Origin: Pezizomycotina sp. ARF18 | Lineage: Eukaryota > Ascomycota | NCBI GenBank assembly: GCA_002224055.1 | Contig: AZLU01000112.1 | Span: 1-33,018 of the forward strand | DNA length: 33,018 nucleotides | Direction of reading: 5' to 3' | Part shown: piece after piece, positions 1 to 11,002 of the stretch | Layout of the letters: each line of letters begins with the position of its first letter | Numbering within the stretch: position 1 is the stretch's first letter | The notes under the pieces: model-generated | What the model was told of the DNA's origin: nothing | Database searches by the model: none | The model's input: only the letters and a program-made list of their open reading frames with translations | Translations under genes and position numbers: made by a program

Positions 1-2713
1 AGAGTGGAATCAAATGCGAGCTAGAGATAAAAAGTGGCTTATGTGCTGCTCTCTCAAGTTAAAGCGCTGGAAAGTACCAAAACGAATATCCGGTGCCATC
101 GTATCGAGAGGATCGCGTTATAGCTCATGAGTATTATTTATTCGTTTTCCAAAGATCTACTACTCGCTAAATACGAATATCTTAGAAAAACTCGTTCTCG
201 ATCAGGCACTACAGTGCAATTAATTCCTCGTCCAAAAACTTTCCTCTTATCCCGAAGACCCATAAGGTCAATCCAAGGAACGGTAACAACGACGGCAATA
301 TGCAACTCGTTTACTCACCTAGTACTTCGTAACCTGGAGAACCTCTCTGTTGGTTAAAGAAACCTCGAATATAACCTACGTTAAAATATAAAGGAACACT
401 ATCTAAATTACATTCGGCGAGTGTTGAAATGATACTGAGCCCCACGTATACGCAATTATTATATCTGGTCGATATTCTATGGAAAAAAAAAAAAAAAAAG
501 GAATTTGGGTTAGAGACGCTGAACGATAAGTCTTAACTACTGCTTGTCGAAGCATAAGGCCGCGAAGATAAATGACTTGCGAGAACTTTCCTTGTCGGCT
601 AGGAAGTATAGTCCCTTTGAATGATATGGAGAAACTTCAATGAGCATAACTACATCAAAAATAAACAAAATTTCGATATTTCCTAGACATTCTATAAATG
701 AACAATAGACAAGAGTATACTTTGGTCGAAGAAGTGCGCGCCATACCAGGAAATCCATCATGCCTCACGACTAATGCTACGTCATAATCCGACTCAACAC
801 CTACTGCAATGTCACAACCAGGCTAACTTTATAAAATAGAACCGCTTCTACAACCAACAAGAACGACGGATACTGGTTACCAAGTAGTACCGCTGCCCTA
901 GAACAGCACAGTAACAAGACCTCAAGACTGTGCGGATAACATAGGCCTCTCTTGCAAACTTTCTAAGGTTCCGGTTCATACATTCCGGCCTCGACACTCC
1001 CATATAATAAAATTGCCTTTGCATCTTGCGGTCGATTTGTTTCCCACAGAACATAAGCATAACTTTTATACATAAAGAAATTATCGAGCAAACATAAAAA
1101 GTCTCCCTCAGAGTGTAGGTTCAAAGATGTATAACAGAGAGCTATTCCCTCTTACAGATGCACCGGTTCCAGCAACCAAGATGGAAGATCTATCCATAAT
1201 GGCATGCGAAGTCCTCCGATAAGTACATTAGTAGCTAGTGGGTTTCCAGAGCATAGCATACTAACCTTCTCCTACGACTGCGCAAGAAACTCGCAGCGTT
1301 GTTGGATACAGAACACTTCACGCAAGCAATCAGTCCTTGATAAAGAATCACTCTGCTTTCCGCACCGAGCATACAAAGCAATAGAAACTTTTGTACACCG
1401 GAAAGATATCCGTCTGCTCGAAAACGGAAGCAAAGTTACATTGATAAATCATAAGTAATAGCATGGGAGTGATTCTCTTTCTAGAAACATCACGAGCGGG
1501 AGTAGAACTGTAAAACACCTAATTCTCACAAACAACTATTATCATAGATAGCCTATTATCGACAACAAGCCATGAGTCCAAATCCATAAAACACTGAGAA
1601 CTATCCCGTAGAGAAAAGAAGTCCACAATAAGGATTGCGAGCATACTAATTACCAATCGAATGTAGAACTCCTAACACATCGACATATCATAAAGACTTA
1701 CTCGGAGCGATCTATTCGTGTCTTCTAACCTTACATCCCCCATAAAGAAACGGAACGCGAAATAAAAATATGTTCGCTACTTGGCATACAGCAAACGTAA
1801 TGAGTAATGTGCATCGATTCAATCAAACTCCAAAAATCATAAACTCTACTCAGAAAAAAAGAAAGAATGAGGATGAGTCTATAAGCAACAATATATTTTT
1901 CATTTAGCAGACTTAAACACCATGAGTCCCTCGCGCCGTAGAAAACTATTCGTTGAGCGGTGCTTTTCGTATAATCCAGAGGAACGGCAAGAGGAAACAT
2001 AGAACAGTATCACTCCTATTCAAACAAGAATTACACTCATTCTCGATATCAGTGCAAACCAGAATCAACAGCTTGCATACCCGCTATTAACATCCACCGT
2101 CAACCTCGACTTCATAATCACCACAAATAGCAAGTATCCAATTCTAAAACGAAGATGTCATAAAATGCTGTTAATTTCGTTTCCAAAAAAAAAAAAAAAA
2201 AGTATATACAAGAAAAGAAGAAAATATTTCTAAATAAAATAAAAGCGATTCCTCCGCCCAGAGTGAAGAAGTACAAGCTAGTAACCAGTTACTTTGTCGC
2301 CCTTTCAATAAAAAAAAAATAAAAACTCTCCTAAGCACTCCGTTGTTAGGGCTGCGACGTGTTCGTGTTTCCTCTAATAATGTACAGTAAAATGCTCCCT
2401 AACCTGGTTTTTTACGAAAAGGAATAAAAATAAAAAAATGCCGTAGAAAGTAAGAAGTAGGATGGAAGAAGGAAAAAGTAGAAAAAATTGTGAATATATT
2501 TGTTGCCTTTTTAACGAAAACAAGAGGAAAAAGTGAAAATTGAATACAGACGGAAAGTAAGAAAGAACCCCAAATCCCAGGTAAAATTGAACAGGCTTGT
2601 AAGAAACAGGGAAAAAAAGAAGAGCAATCATTACAGGCATGGTATGTATACTATACATGTTTAATTTTTTTTAATATATCTCGAACAAAAGAAAAACTGA
2701 TGCTATTTTAGAA
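1..2713. other. Gene-free stretch
   Basis: I see no supportable gene here. Open frames on both strands are under 100 codons, lack recognisable motifs and change frame without splice sites. Two 17-nt poly-A tracts lie at 483-499 and 2185-2201. The last 500 bases are strongly A/T-rich and may include the 3' region of the neighbouring minus-strand GH55 gene. No transposon protein, tRNA or rRNA signature was recognised. Confidence 0.6.
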
Positions 2714-5700
2714 CTAGCCCGTCGTTGTGGAGAACAAGGCGATGGTCTCGCAGAAACCGTTCTTGTTATCCTTTTCGGCAGCGGACGGCTTGCCGTCGAT
2801 GGTGATCATGTTGGTGGTACCTTGGTGTTCAAGTTGTACATGAAGAAGTTTGGGAATCACCTTCGAGGCTGACCATGTTCTGCTGGCAGGATTCGGTTGA
2901 AGTGCAGGCTGTAAAGGATGTAATGTTAGCAAATTACTCTATATCGTGCATAGGGAAAGAGCTCGGAAGGTGTTAAACTTACTCTGATCGTAATTCTCGA
3001 AGAAACTGTAGAGACCAGCACCGTAGACAAGAACGTTCTTGGAATTCTGAACCCTCAAACCCCAAGCCTTGGCGCACGTGTTGTTCTGGCCGGCTCCGTA
3101 AGTCGGACAGTCGCTGAAAGTAGATCGTTGAAGGCTTGTTGATCGCGAACGGGCTCGGAGCGCGGGGCTTAGCCTGGTAGTAACGGCGTCTCGGTCTGGA
3201 TCATGGTCATGTATACGTTGCTCGCGTCCGTGAGTTGATATTGAATAGAATACATTGTGCTCCGAGGCGGTGGCGTACATCCAAACGGGTCCTTGCTGAG
3301 ACTCGATCCAGATGCCACGAACCGGAGTAGATGGAAATCTGGTTGTGGTCGGGCAGATCGAGCTCGTGGTCGGAAGTCCAGAACCAGTTGTTCTCCATCA
3401 GCAAGCTGGCGGTCTTCCCAACGTGCATGAGCATGAAGGCGGAGACGCAGTTGGGGTTAGGTTCGCCGTTGCCGAAGGGATCCTTGGTGCAGGTGTCGCT
3501 CTGGAGCTTAGTACCGGCAGCGCACCGATACGGACGTGGACGTCCCAAAGACCATTGGAACAGGCTTCCCTTGGGATCGGCCATGTTCCATTCGATAACA
3601 ATGGCAACCAGCAGCAGGGCCCTTGGGTGGAGAAAATGAGATCGGACATTTCGACAACACCTTGCTGTCCAGCCTTACCAACCTTGATCACGGGTTGCGG
3701 GTTGTTCGCGTCCGCGAAGAACTTGCCGGTGGACATGATAACGGGCCAGATCTCACCGGTGATCCTGGTTCCAGCGGGGATGTTCAGAGGTCTTTGAGAC
3801 CAGATAATGACCGTGATCAATGAAAACCACCTTTCCGTTGGCAGCGCAAGAGTTGATCAGCTGTTGAAGGGCGGCAGTATCGTCAGTCTTCCGTCACCCT
3901 TCGCGCCGGCATCACGAGCGGAGAAACGAGCTTGCAGGCAAGTTCTCGTACTGTGGACAGCGACTTTTCGAAGATGTTGCCCTTGGAATCGAGGAGGTTA
4001 CTGGGTTTCTGCGGAACATCCCTGATCACGGTCTGGAAATCCTGGCCGTGATATCGTCGTTGCTGTACCGCCTACCCTGGCCCCAGATTCGACGTTAGTG
4101 GCGCCAGCGGAGCCAGAAAAGGATCGTTCAGAGCTGTTCGAGGCAACAATGAGCGGGACGTTGTTCGTCTTGAGGTTGTCGAGAATCAAAGTGCCACCAG
4201 TCTCGGGCCGGAAGTAGCGTCTTTGAGGGTTTTGAACACCGACGGGAGTATTCTCGAATATGCTGTCCTGGACGAGGATGGAACCGACGCTCTGGTTGGT
4301 GTCGTTACCGCTGGTCATGTCGATACCGACACCGCAGTTGCTGATAGAGACCGACTTGAAGGTCCAGGCCAGTCCAGTTCATGAGAATAGCCTTTTGGCA
4401 GCCGTTGAACTTCAAGGCGCGGGTGGTAAACTGTTGGTTGCCCAAGAACATTCCAAAGCTTGCCACCGTTGAAAGTCAGGTCGCTCATGAAGCCACCGGA
4501 ACCATTGTCCATGAAGATACCCTGCGAATCCGTCTTGCCCATTTCGAACCGGATGTTGATCAAAGCTGGAAGCCTGAGCAACCTGCCAATGGATACCAGT
4601 CCCCGCCTTCGTAGCCGTGAGATCGATAACAAAGTTCCTGACAGCCCTGAAGAAATTGTTCTGGTTCGTGTAGAAGTTGCTACCATCGGGAAGGTACGGA
4701 TCACTGTCGATAACAGCCATTCCGTCGAATGAGGAAGCAGCCTTAAGGATGGGCATCTTTGTCGGATCGCCGATCAGTTGAGTAAGATAAAGCGCAACAA
4801 TCGGCTTGCTGACCAAGTACGTTCCGGCAGGGAGGGAAGTAGACGAGAGCCGGCTCAGTGGTAGTAGAATCGCAACCACGTCCGCAACGAGTCCCAGGAG
4901 CAGAAATAGCTTGGTTGATAGCATCGGTATCATCCGTTACTCGTCACCTTTAGCCCCGAATGACTTGACATTGCGGAAGACGGGTAAGAGGACGAGGAGG
5001 AGTTGGTGTTGAAACGGAGTGATACCCTGGTGCTTGACACCCTCGAGCCAGAATTGTCCGGCATATCCAGTGGGTTCAGTTTGGGATAGAAACAGGGGCA
5101 GAAGCAGTGCCAACCGCTCGGAGGGAGCAGTTTCCGAAGGCTGAGGGCTCTGACCACCACATAGTTTCCACCAGCTCCGCTTGAGGGTCCGCTGGAGGAT
5201 CCACCATTGTCAGAGCCACCAGAAGAACCGGTATTAGAGCCACTTGAAGATCCACCAGACGATCCGGTATCAGAACCAGAGCTAGATCCGCTGGACGAAC
5301 CATTGTCAGATCCACTAGACGACCATTAGAAGAACCACCCTGGTTACCCGATCCACCGTAAGAAGGACCACTTCCGCCGCTGCTAGTGCCGGATGAAGCA
5401 CCCCCGTAGCAGCCGGACCCGATCCGTAAGCATTCGTAGGATTGTTGGGAATGATATGCTCGGAGCATTAGTGACAGCTGCGCCACCGCTCGGTACGGCA
5501 AAGTAACCGTCGTCGTTAAAGTGATGTACGTGTGTATCTCGCTGGGGCTGGGACAGTCCTTCTGAGCCACTACCAGGTCGTTCTTTGGTGAGCGGCGGTG
5601 CATTTTGGCGTGCAAAAGATCTCGGGCGCCGACCTCGTGGGTGTCCGCATGTCGCCGGCCGAAGAGGGCGACTGCGATGTCCGGACAGGCCAAGACAGGA

Positions 5701-5729
5701 ATTAATAACGGAAGTAATTGTTGTCGCAT
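2714..5729 (-). CDS. GH55 glucan 1,3-beta-glucosidase, many frame breaks
   Basis: Predicted secreted exo-beta-1,3-glucanase of family GH55, which releases glucose or short products from beta-1,3-glucan in fungal walls or storage glucan. The ATG at 5729 opens a hydrophobic signal peptide (MRQQLLPLLIPVLA). A Ser/Gly repeat linker follows (about 5165-5400), then the two tandem right-handed beta-helix (pectate-lyase-like) halves typical of GH55. The first begins with FWLEGVKHQGI and SFGAKGD...TDDTDAI (about 5065-4915); the second has DAGAKGDG and TDDTAALQQLI (about 3930-3860). Later motifs include NNWFWTSDHELDLPDHNQI and ATASEHNVFY. A 74-nt intron at 2909-2982 (A^GTAAGT donor, TTTACAG acceptor) precedes the last exon, ending at TAG 2714. 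The frame breaks many times at one-base indels, for example near 5322, 5080, 4941, 4834, 4562, 4456, 4368, 4084 and 4028, yet motifs on both sides remain intact. It is either a real gene with sequence errors or a recent pseudogene. The family call is secure; the exact protein is not. Confidence 0.9.
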
Positions 5730-5828
5730 ATTTTTTTTATGTCTTCTTGTATTTTAACCTTTCCTAGATGTGTTGAAGATTTAAACCAAAGGAAAGAAAA
5801 ATAAAGATACCAAAGAAGCAGCAAAGAA

Positions 5829-5852
5829 AAGATATATACTAGTGTATATCTT
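5829..5852 (-). promoter_or_regulatory. Near-palindromic TATA-type element upstream of GH55 gene
   Basis: A 24-bp near-perfect palindrome (22 of 24 positions symmetric) centred on ACTAGT, with TATATA-like runs on both arms. It lies about 100 bp upstream of the GH55 start codon, a plausible place for a TATA box. The function is inferred from position and composition only. Confidence 0.35.
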
Positions 5853-6102
5853 CTTGTTGCCCTCCGAATATCAAAAGGAACTCCGATTCTTCCTCCTCTC
5901 TATAGTATCGTGAGTTATTTTTCCAAGGATAATTGTCGTAATTGTTGTCTTAATATACTGACATGGAGTACTTATATATTAAAAAAGGGGATTCTTGGTA
6001 TATATCGGTTCTTTGCTTAGTGAAATTAATGCAAAGTTGAAATAGTCGTGGTTGATATGTTCGAGAATAATGAATAATTCTTAGTCCAGCTCTTCTTTCT
6101 TC

Positions 6103-6132
6103 TTTTTTTTTTTTTTTTAAAAAAAAAAAAAA
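6103..6132. repeat. T16-A14 inverted homopolymer
   Basis: Sixteen T followed directly by fourteen A, a perfect self-complementary stretch able to form a pure A-T hairpin. Its length is uncertain, because homopolymers are where this assembly seems least reliable. Confidence 0.8.
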
Positions 6133-6172
6133 TTTGTATGGGATGTTCCTTGCCTTTAGGAAAATAATATAA

Positions 6173-6203
6173 AATAATAATAATAATAATATAATAATAA
6201 TAG
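6173..6203. repeat. AAT trinucleotide microsatellite
   Basis: About ten AAT/ATA units with one imperfection, in the AT-rich region between the GH55 gene and the M20 gene. Confidence 0.8.
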
Positions 6204-6489
6204 CTGAGATATTTAAATGGGATTCTTTTTAATGCTTCCAAGCCAGCAAAACAATTTCTATTCCAATTCCTTCTATTTCTTCCGAGTACTTTTCTTCTCC
6301 TTCTTTCTTATATATATTTCTAATGTCGTTATTTATTATATTGAAAGTATTTCCCCCTTGGAGATTTGTTGTCGACCAGGACAAAGAAAGAAAAATGCGA
6401 AGCTTGTCGAGACAGTTTTGTCGGAGGTTTCTTATCCAGCCAGCTTTCAATCCTTTTCAGGGAAAAAAAAACCCAGTATAAAAATAAGA

Positions 6490-6509
6490 GATATATATAT
6501 ATATATATA
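6490..6509. repeat. AT dinucleotide microsatellite
   Basis: About ten AT units in an intergenic region. Confidence 0.8.
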
Positions 6510-8235
6510 AAATAGGAAATACGTGACGTGACAGCTGAGAAGTAAAATATATCAGTTATATATACTCCCGTATATAATCCTAAAAGATCTATACTAATCT
6601 CTCTGCGTTTTCATAAAAACCAAGCAGCGCTTAAGGAATGCAACTCCGTCTACAGAGTATAATATATCGTTCGAACGGAAACGGGGAGGCACAGGGAAAA
6701 GGGAACGAGGGTGACGAGAAAAGAGAAGGCGACTGGAATGAACGAGATATCGGCCAAGGCGATATCAGAAGAGGGAAAGGGCGGCGACAAGCGTCGAAAG
6801 GAAGAAAATAAGAAACGAAATCAAATAATAAAAATAAAGATAGAATAGAAGAGAGAGGGGGGGGGATAAACCGTTTTAAAGAATAGAAAGGAAAGAGAAG
6901 AAGAAGAAGTCTATAGCAGTCAATGCTATATATCCAGTTCCCTGTCGAGAATAAAGGAAAAGGAAAATGGGAGGAGGAGGAGAGTTAAAAAAAAAAGAAA
7001 AAAAAAGAAAAAGAAAGGTGGGACGTTTGTTGGTTTTTCGATTTCTTTTTTTTTTTTTTTTTTTTGTTACACTACCACCGAAAACCACGATCATCCATTA
7101 ACCTCGCTTTTCACCATCCTGCTCCTTCTCCTTAGGAAGGGGTGACCTTCCGGACAAGCTTCCCGCTAAAGAACAGCACAGCAGGGAAGCCACCACTGAC
7201 CAGTAAGTCACCGGTACGACCGCCTCATTGGCTCTACGATATCAAATGTATTGTTTCTCAACTCTTCCCCTCTTTATTCCTGCTAGGTATCTATACAGCA
7301 CCCTTTTGTGGGCGTTGAAAGGGGGTCATTACATATACTTTTAGTTCTTGTTTTTTCTCTCTTTTTTTCTTGCTGGGAAAAAAGCAAATACTGAGGCTGC
7401 TAAATAGTTAAATATCATTCAAAAGGCAATAGGGCGACTAAATGCCGTTCTTTCCTCTATATGCGAAAGATATAGGTGGATAGGTGGTTTGTCACAATCG
7501 GAACCAAAAGGCACAACAGGTCCTGCATGCATGTCCTCCCGAATTTCTACAATGGGGAGTGAGGGACAACCTAGCAGTGGGCCAGTGGCTCCTTTTCTTT
7601 TTTATCGGGGTATCAGGTAAGCCCTTGTTCCAGGTACCAGACTTGCTTGCTGCTGCTTGAAAATCTCGCGATGCCCAGCGTGTCAGGGTTTCGCAGACTC
7701 TCATTCGCCGGTTCCCCCGTACCTGAAACACTTTGTCTGTTAGCCGCCTTTCAACGCAACCCCTGTCCCCGATAAGAAAAACCAGAAAACCTATTGAGAG
7801 CAGTCAACCAGTCTTGGCCCGTGGTTTCTATATCGGTACACCCTCCGTCGCCTTGCAAGTCGGAGGCAAAATTGACAAATCATCGTCCGTATACGCTGTT
7901 CTGCGGTACTCCGACGCGAATAGAACCAGTGATCTAGGGAAATTTCATCCTGGCCTCTAGACTCATCGTCACATCGGCAATATCATGCGAGGAAGGACTC
8001 GCGTATGCAATTCTGGAGATTCTACATCGTCCAACGGAAGCACCGGAACACGTTTATTCGAAAAATAGAAAAAAAAATTAGGGCTTTTTCCAAGTTTACC
8101 TCCCGCAGCTCCTCCTGCTTTGTTTGGACGGGAGTCAACCGTTTTACTTGCAGGTAAATGTCAATCCGACGATACTTTTGATTTTAATTTCACTTTTAGT
8201 ATTATTATTGGGAACTATTATTGGGTGTTGAAGGT

Positions 8236-8478
8236 TTAAGCAACTGAGAGGAGCCCTGCCTCGAAAAATTTACCTGAGGTATTCTCCGCGAGCCGGATCA
8301 TCAACTCACGGCAAAAAACTGCCAGCACATCTAGATCGTGATCTAGCGCCAAGAGGAGTTCTTCTCGCTCTTTCCATGAAGAAATGGGCTGTGAAGCGTT
8401 TACGCTAAGTATTAATATCCAGGGGCATAGCACAACGTTGCGAACTTCACGAAGCGCACAATGCTTGATTTTCGACAC
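8236..8478 (-). CDS. Weak candidate exon, unknown
   Basis: An open minus-strand stretch of about 80 codons containing SSWKEREELLLALDHDLDVL and a helical, charged composition that looks more protein-like than neighbouring frames. It has no ATG in frame (it would begin with GTG), so if real it is an internal exon. A possible acceptor lies just upstream, and a GGTAAAT donor sits near 8270. No family was recognised. It could be chance or a relic of a decayed gene. Confidence 0.2.
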   Translation of the reverse strand: MSKIKHCALREVRNVVLCPWILILSVNASQPISSWKEREELLLALDHDLDVLAVFCRELMIRLAENTSGKFFEAGLLSVA

Positions 8479-9061
8479 CTTTTGAATTACTTTTTTTTTT
8501 TTTACTAGGCAGCTGAGTCCTTGATTCCAAGACGGAAATAAAGAAAGAAAAATACTACCCTTTTAATGAAGTATTTCCAAACGTCAAATAAAAAAAAGAC
8601 ACCGAAGCGGGTAGAAGAACCAAGAATAACTATTTCTTAATATATTTAAGTATTTTATATCAAGCCAGATCTATTGCTGCTCATAGGTAATAATAAGAAA
8701 AGGTATCGGACCCATGCGATCTATAAAATTAAAGGGCCACAATCTGCACTCCAATGACCTCAAAAGGCGCCTTGACCCATTTTCTTTTGCTAAAAAAAAA
8801 AAAAAAAAAAAAAGTAAAAGTGTAGTGTTCCTTGGCGCAGATGCTGCTAGCAATATTGCGTATTCTTTTTCATCCACTTCCGGATCGGCGGGCTGTCATA
8901 TTTCATCAGGGTAATAAGAGATTTTTTCTTTTCTCTGAACTACCGTCTCAGATTGAGTGTTAAAACATCACCAGATAATATGAACAATCAAAGAAAGGAT
9001 ATTCCCTCGGTTTACGTATATGCGTCCAACTGACCTTTCTTTCTTCTTTTTGATTCTAGAC

Positions 9062-9394
9062 CTAAATATGATCGTTTTTTTCCAAGTCAAACAACGGGTC
9101 ATATTGAGTGATATTCGAACTATAGTCCGGCAGGGAATCCCCAGGAATTGAAAAAGCTTTGTCTGTCACGATTATATCGGTTTCTCCATCTGTTCGCCAC
9201 TTACACTCTACTCTGATCGAAGCACTGCGCCGTGACCTTCCCTTAACTAAAGAAGATGTTTCAAAAAAGACAGCACATGAAGATGGATGAGAAAGAACAA
9301 AATCCTCTTTGTCCTGTTTTCCAGCCTCGAGTTTTTCCTTTAACCTTATCGCCTCTTCACGTGCGAATGAACATTCCACAATAATCTGAAGCAA
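9062..9394 (-). CDS. Weak candidate last exon, unknown acidic protein
   Basis: A 110-codon open frame on the minus strand, ending at TAG 9062. It contains REEAIRLKEKLEAGKQDKED (charged, helix-like) followed by a mixed segment with SIRVECKWRTDGETDIIVTD. No in-frame ATG occurs, but a CTTCAG acceptor-like sequence sits at its 5' end, so it could be a final exon. It may belong with the open stretch at 8236-8478 or be unrelated. I recognise no domain. Confidence 0.25.
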   Translation of the reverse strand: MLQIIVECSFAREEAIRLKEKLEAGKQDKEDFVLSHPSSCAVFFETSSLVKGRSRRSASIRVECKWRTDGETDIIVTDKAFSIPGDSLPDYSSNITQYDPLFDLEKNDHI

Positions 9395-10422
9395 GGCTTC
9401 TCATTATTGGATCACGTTGCTAATAAGGTCATAAATAATAATACCACCCGGAATTATAAACTTGTTTTCCTAAGAGGCTTTTTAAATGGCTCTTTACGGC
9501 TGAGGATTGCCATTCGGCCCGGGTGGCACAAAATCTTAAAATGTGATTATACGAGGGAGGGAAAGCCCCCGAAAACTTTGTTCCTTGCGAGAGATGTGCA
9601 TCGAAAGGGAAAGCGACAAAAAAAAAAAAAAAAATCACGGACGTGTCTATGGTCCCTGCAGCCCGTTTATTTATCAGTTATACGATAAACAAGACCCTAC
9701 TAATAATTGCTCTATTATTATATAGTGAGAATATAATTCATCCGAACTTTTTTGTATTTCTCTCGATTTAACTTATCTCGTCAAAGAGAGTAGTAATTAT
9801 CCAAGCGAAGACGTTACACAGCCCACAGGTGATGATGCTTTCTCTTTCATGTACGGCAGTGTCATAAACGACCTCGCGAAACAGTTTGAAACGTGGAGAA
9901 TTCATGCTACAAAGAACCACCACTTTACTATGCATGCACGATAAACGAAATTCCCGAAGGAGAAAACAGGTATCCCGATAGACGATTATTATGCCTTAAA
10001 CTATGATGTAAGGCTTTTCGCTTGTAATTGATCTATTAATATATTTCGTGAGATTGAAAGCTGTTTTATTATTTAAGTTGTTTTCTTCAAATCTGAGGAA
10101 GGAAAAACATTAGTTAATATCTCGAGTACACTAAACAACGCTTTCGATTTGAACAGGCTCTTGCTACCTACCCAGGTACTTAAGTAGTTATTAGCTTTAT
10201 CTACTTGAAATTCTACCAAGAAATACCAAATTCTAAGGATTTCTCTCCTGGACGTCTTTTTTTTTTTTTTTCTTTTTCAATTTTCCGCGCGATACGCTAC
10301 CTCCCCTCTCTTCCCTCTTTTACCGTATTGTCATAGCTTGTCTAAGACAATTTTGCCCGGCTTGACAGCTCTCTACCAAAAAGAATAGAAAAAACCGCTC
10401 TTATCGTATCGAAATCCGACCT

Positions 10423-10454
<32 letters not shown>

Positions 10455-11002
10455 GGTAACGGTAGAGAAATATACAGGAACGGTTGGGGTTCAGCCGTTC
10501 AGTAATTATTATTTTAGTACATTACTTTTCTTGACACATACGCGCGGCGTACGTCTGGAAGGCTGACAATTTCGAGACCTAGACTCTTCTTTTTAGGACG
10601 TATTCGGGTTTACAACTTCCAACTAGTTAAAGATCTCCAACATTCCACGTCTTCCTTGAATCTTGAATTTTTCTTTTTCGGAGATAAAATAGTTGGTAGT
10701 TGGGGTTGTGTTGGATTGACATGAATTTTTTGCGAAGGGCTGGGATTCTAATGGTTCTGGAATGCTTTTTTTTTTTGTTTTGAACAGGAGGATGTTGAAC
10801 AGATATTGCGATTTATGATATCATAACGTCTGTAGAGCGAACTGGATTCTTGTTATATTGTTTGCAGTACAGTCTCTGTTTGTTTCGAAACAAGGAAGCT
10901 CTGTTTCTGTCATGATATACGATCCCATTTTATCGCGAAGTATATTGGAATATTTGTTTATATACATACGTTGAAATGACAATAAACAAGTACAGGCCGC
11001 TC
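9395..11002. other. Gene-free stretch
   Basis: No coding stretch with recognisable content. It holds an A17 tract at 9618-9634 and a T27 tract at 10426-10452. The right end is 3' flank of the minus-strand M20 gene. Confidence 0.5.

Larger units (their letters stand above)
5730..8235. other. AT-rich, repeat-rich gene-free stretch
   Basis: No supportable gene. The first 150 bases are the likely promoter and 5' UTR of the GH55 gene. Beyond lie simple repeats (listed separately) and a long segment, about 6655-7065, where the plus strand is strongly purine-rich and ends in a 20-nt T tract (7046-7065). Short frames around 7490-7960 on both strands have no recognisable motif, and no splice pattern links them. 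Confidence 0.5.

Noticed and set aside
3312-3797. Plus-strand open frame of 161 codons
   Set aside because: It is the antisense shadow of the GH55 coding region, with low-complexity Gly/Val-rich content.
2714-5729. Programmed ribosomal frameshifting as the cause of the many frame changes
   Set aside because: Breaks go in both directions, lie at unrelated short homopolymers and lack a shared slippery site. They are absent from the Yih1 gene in the same window.
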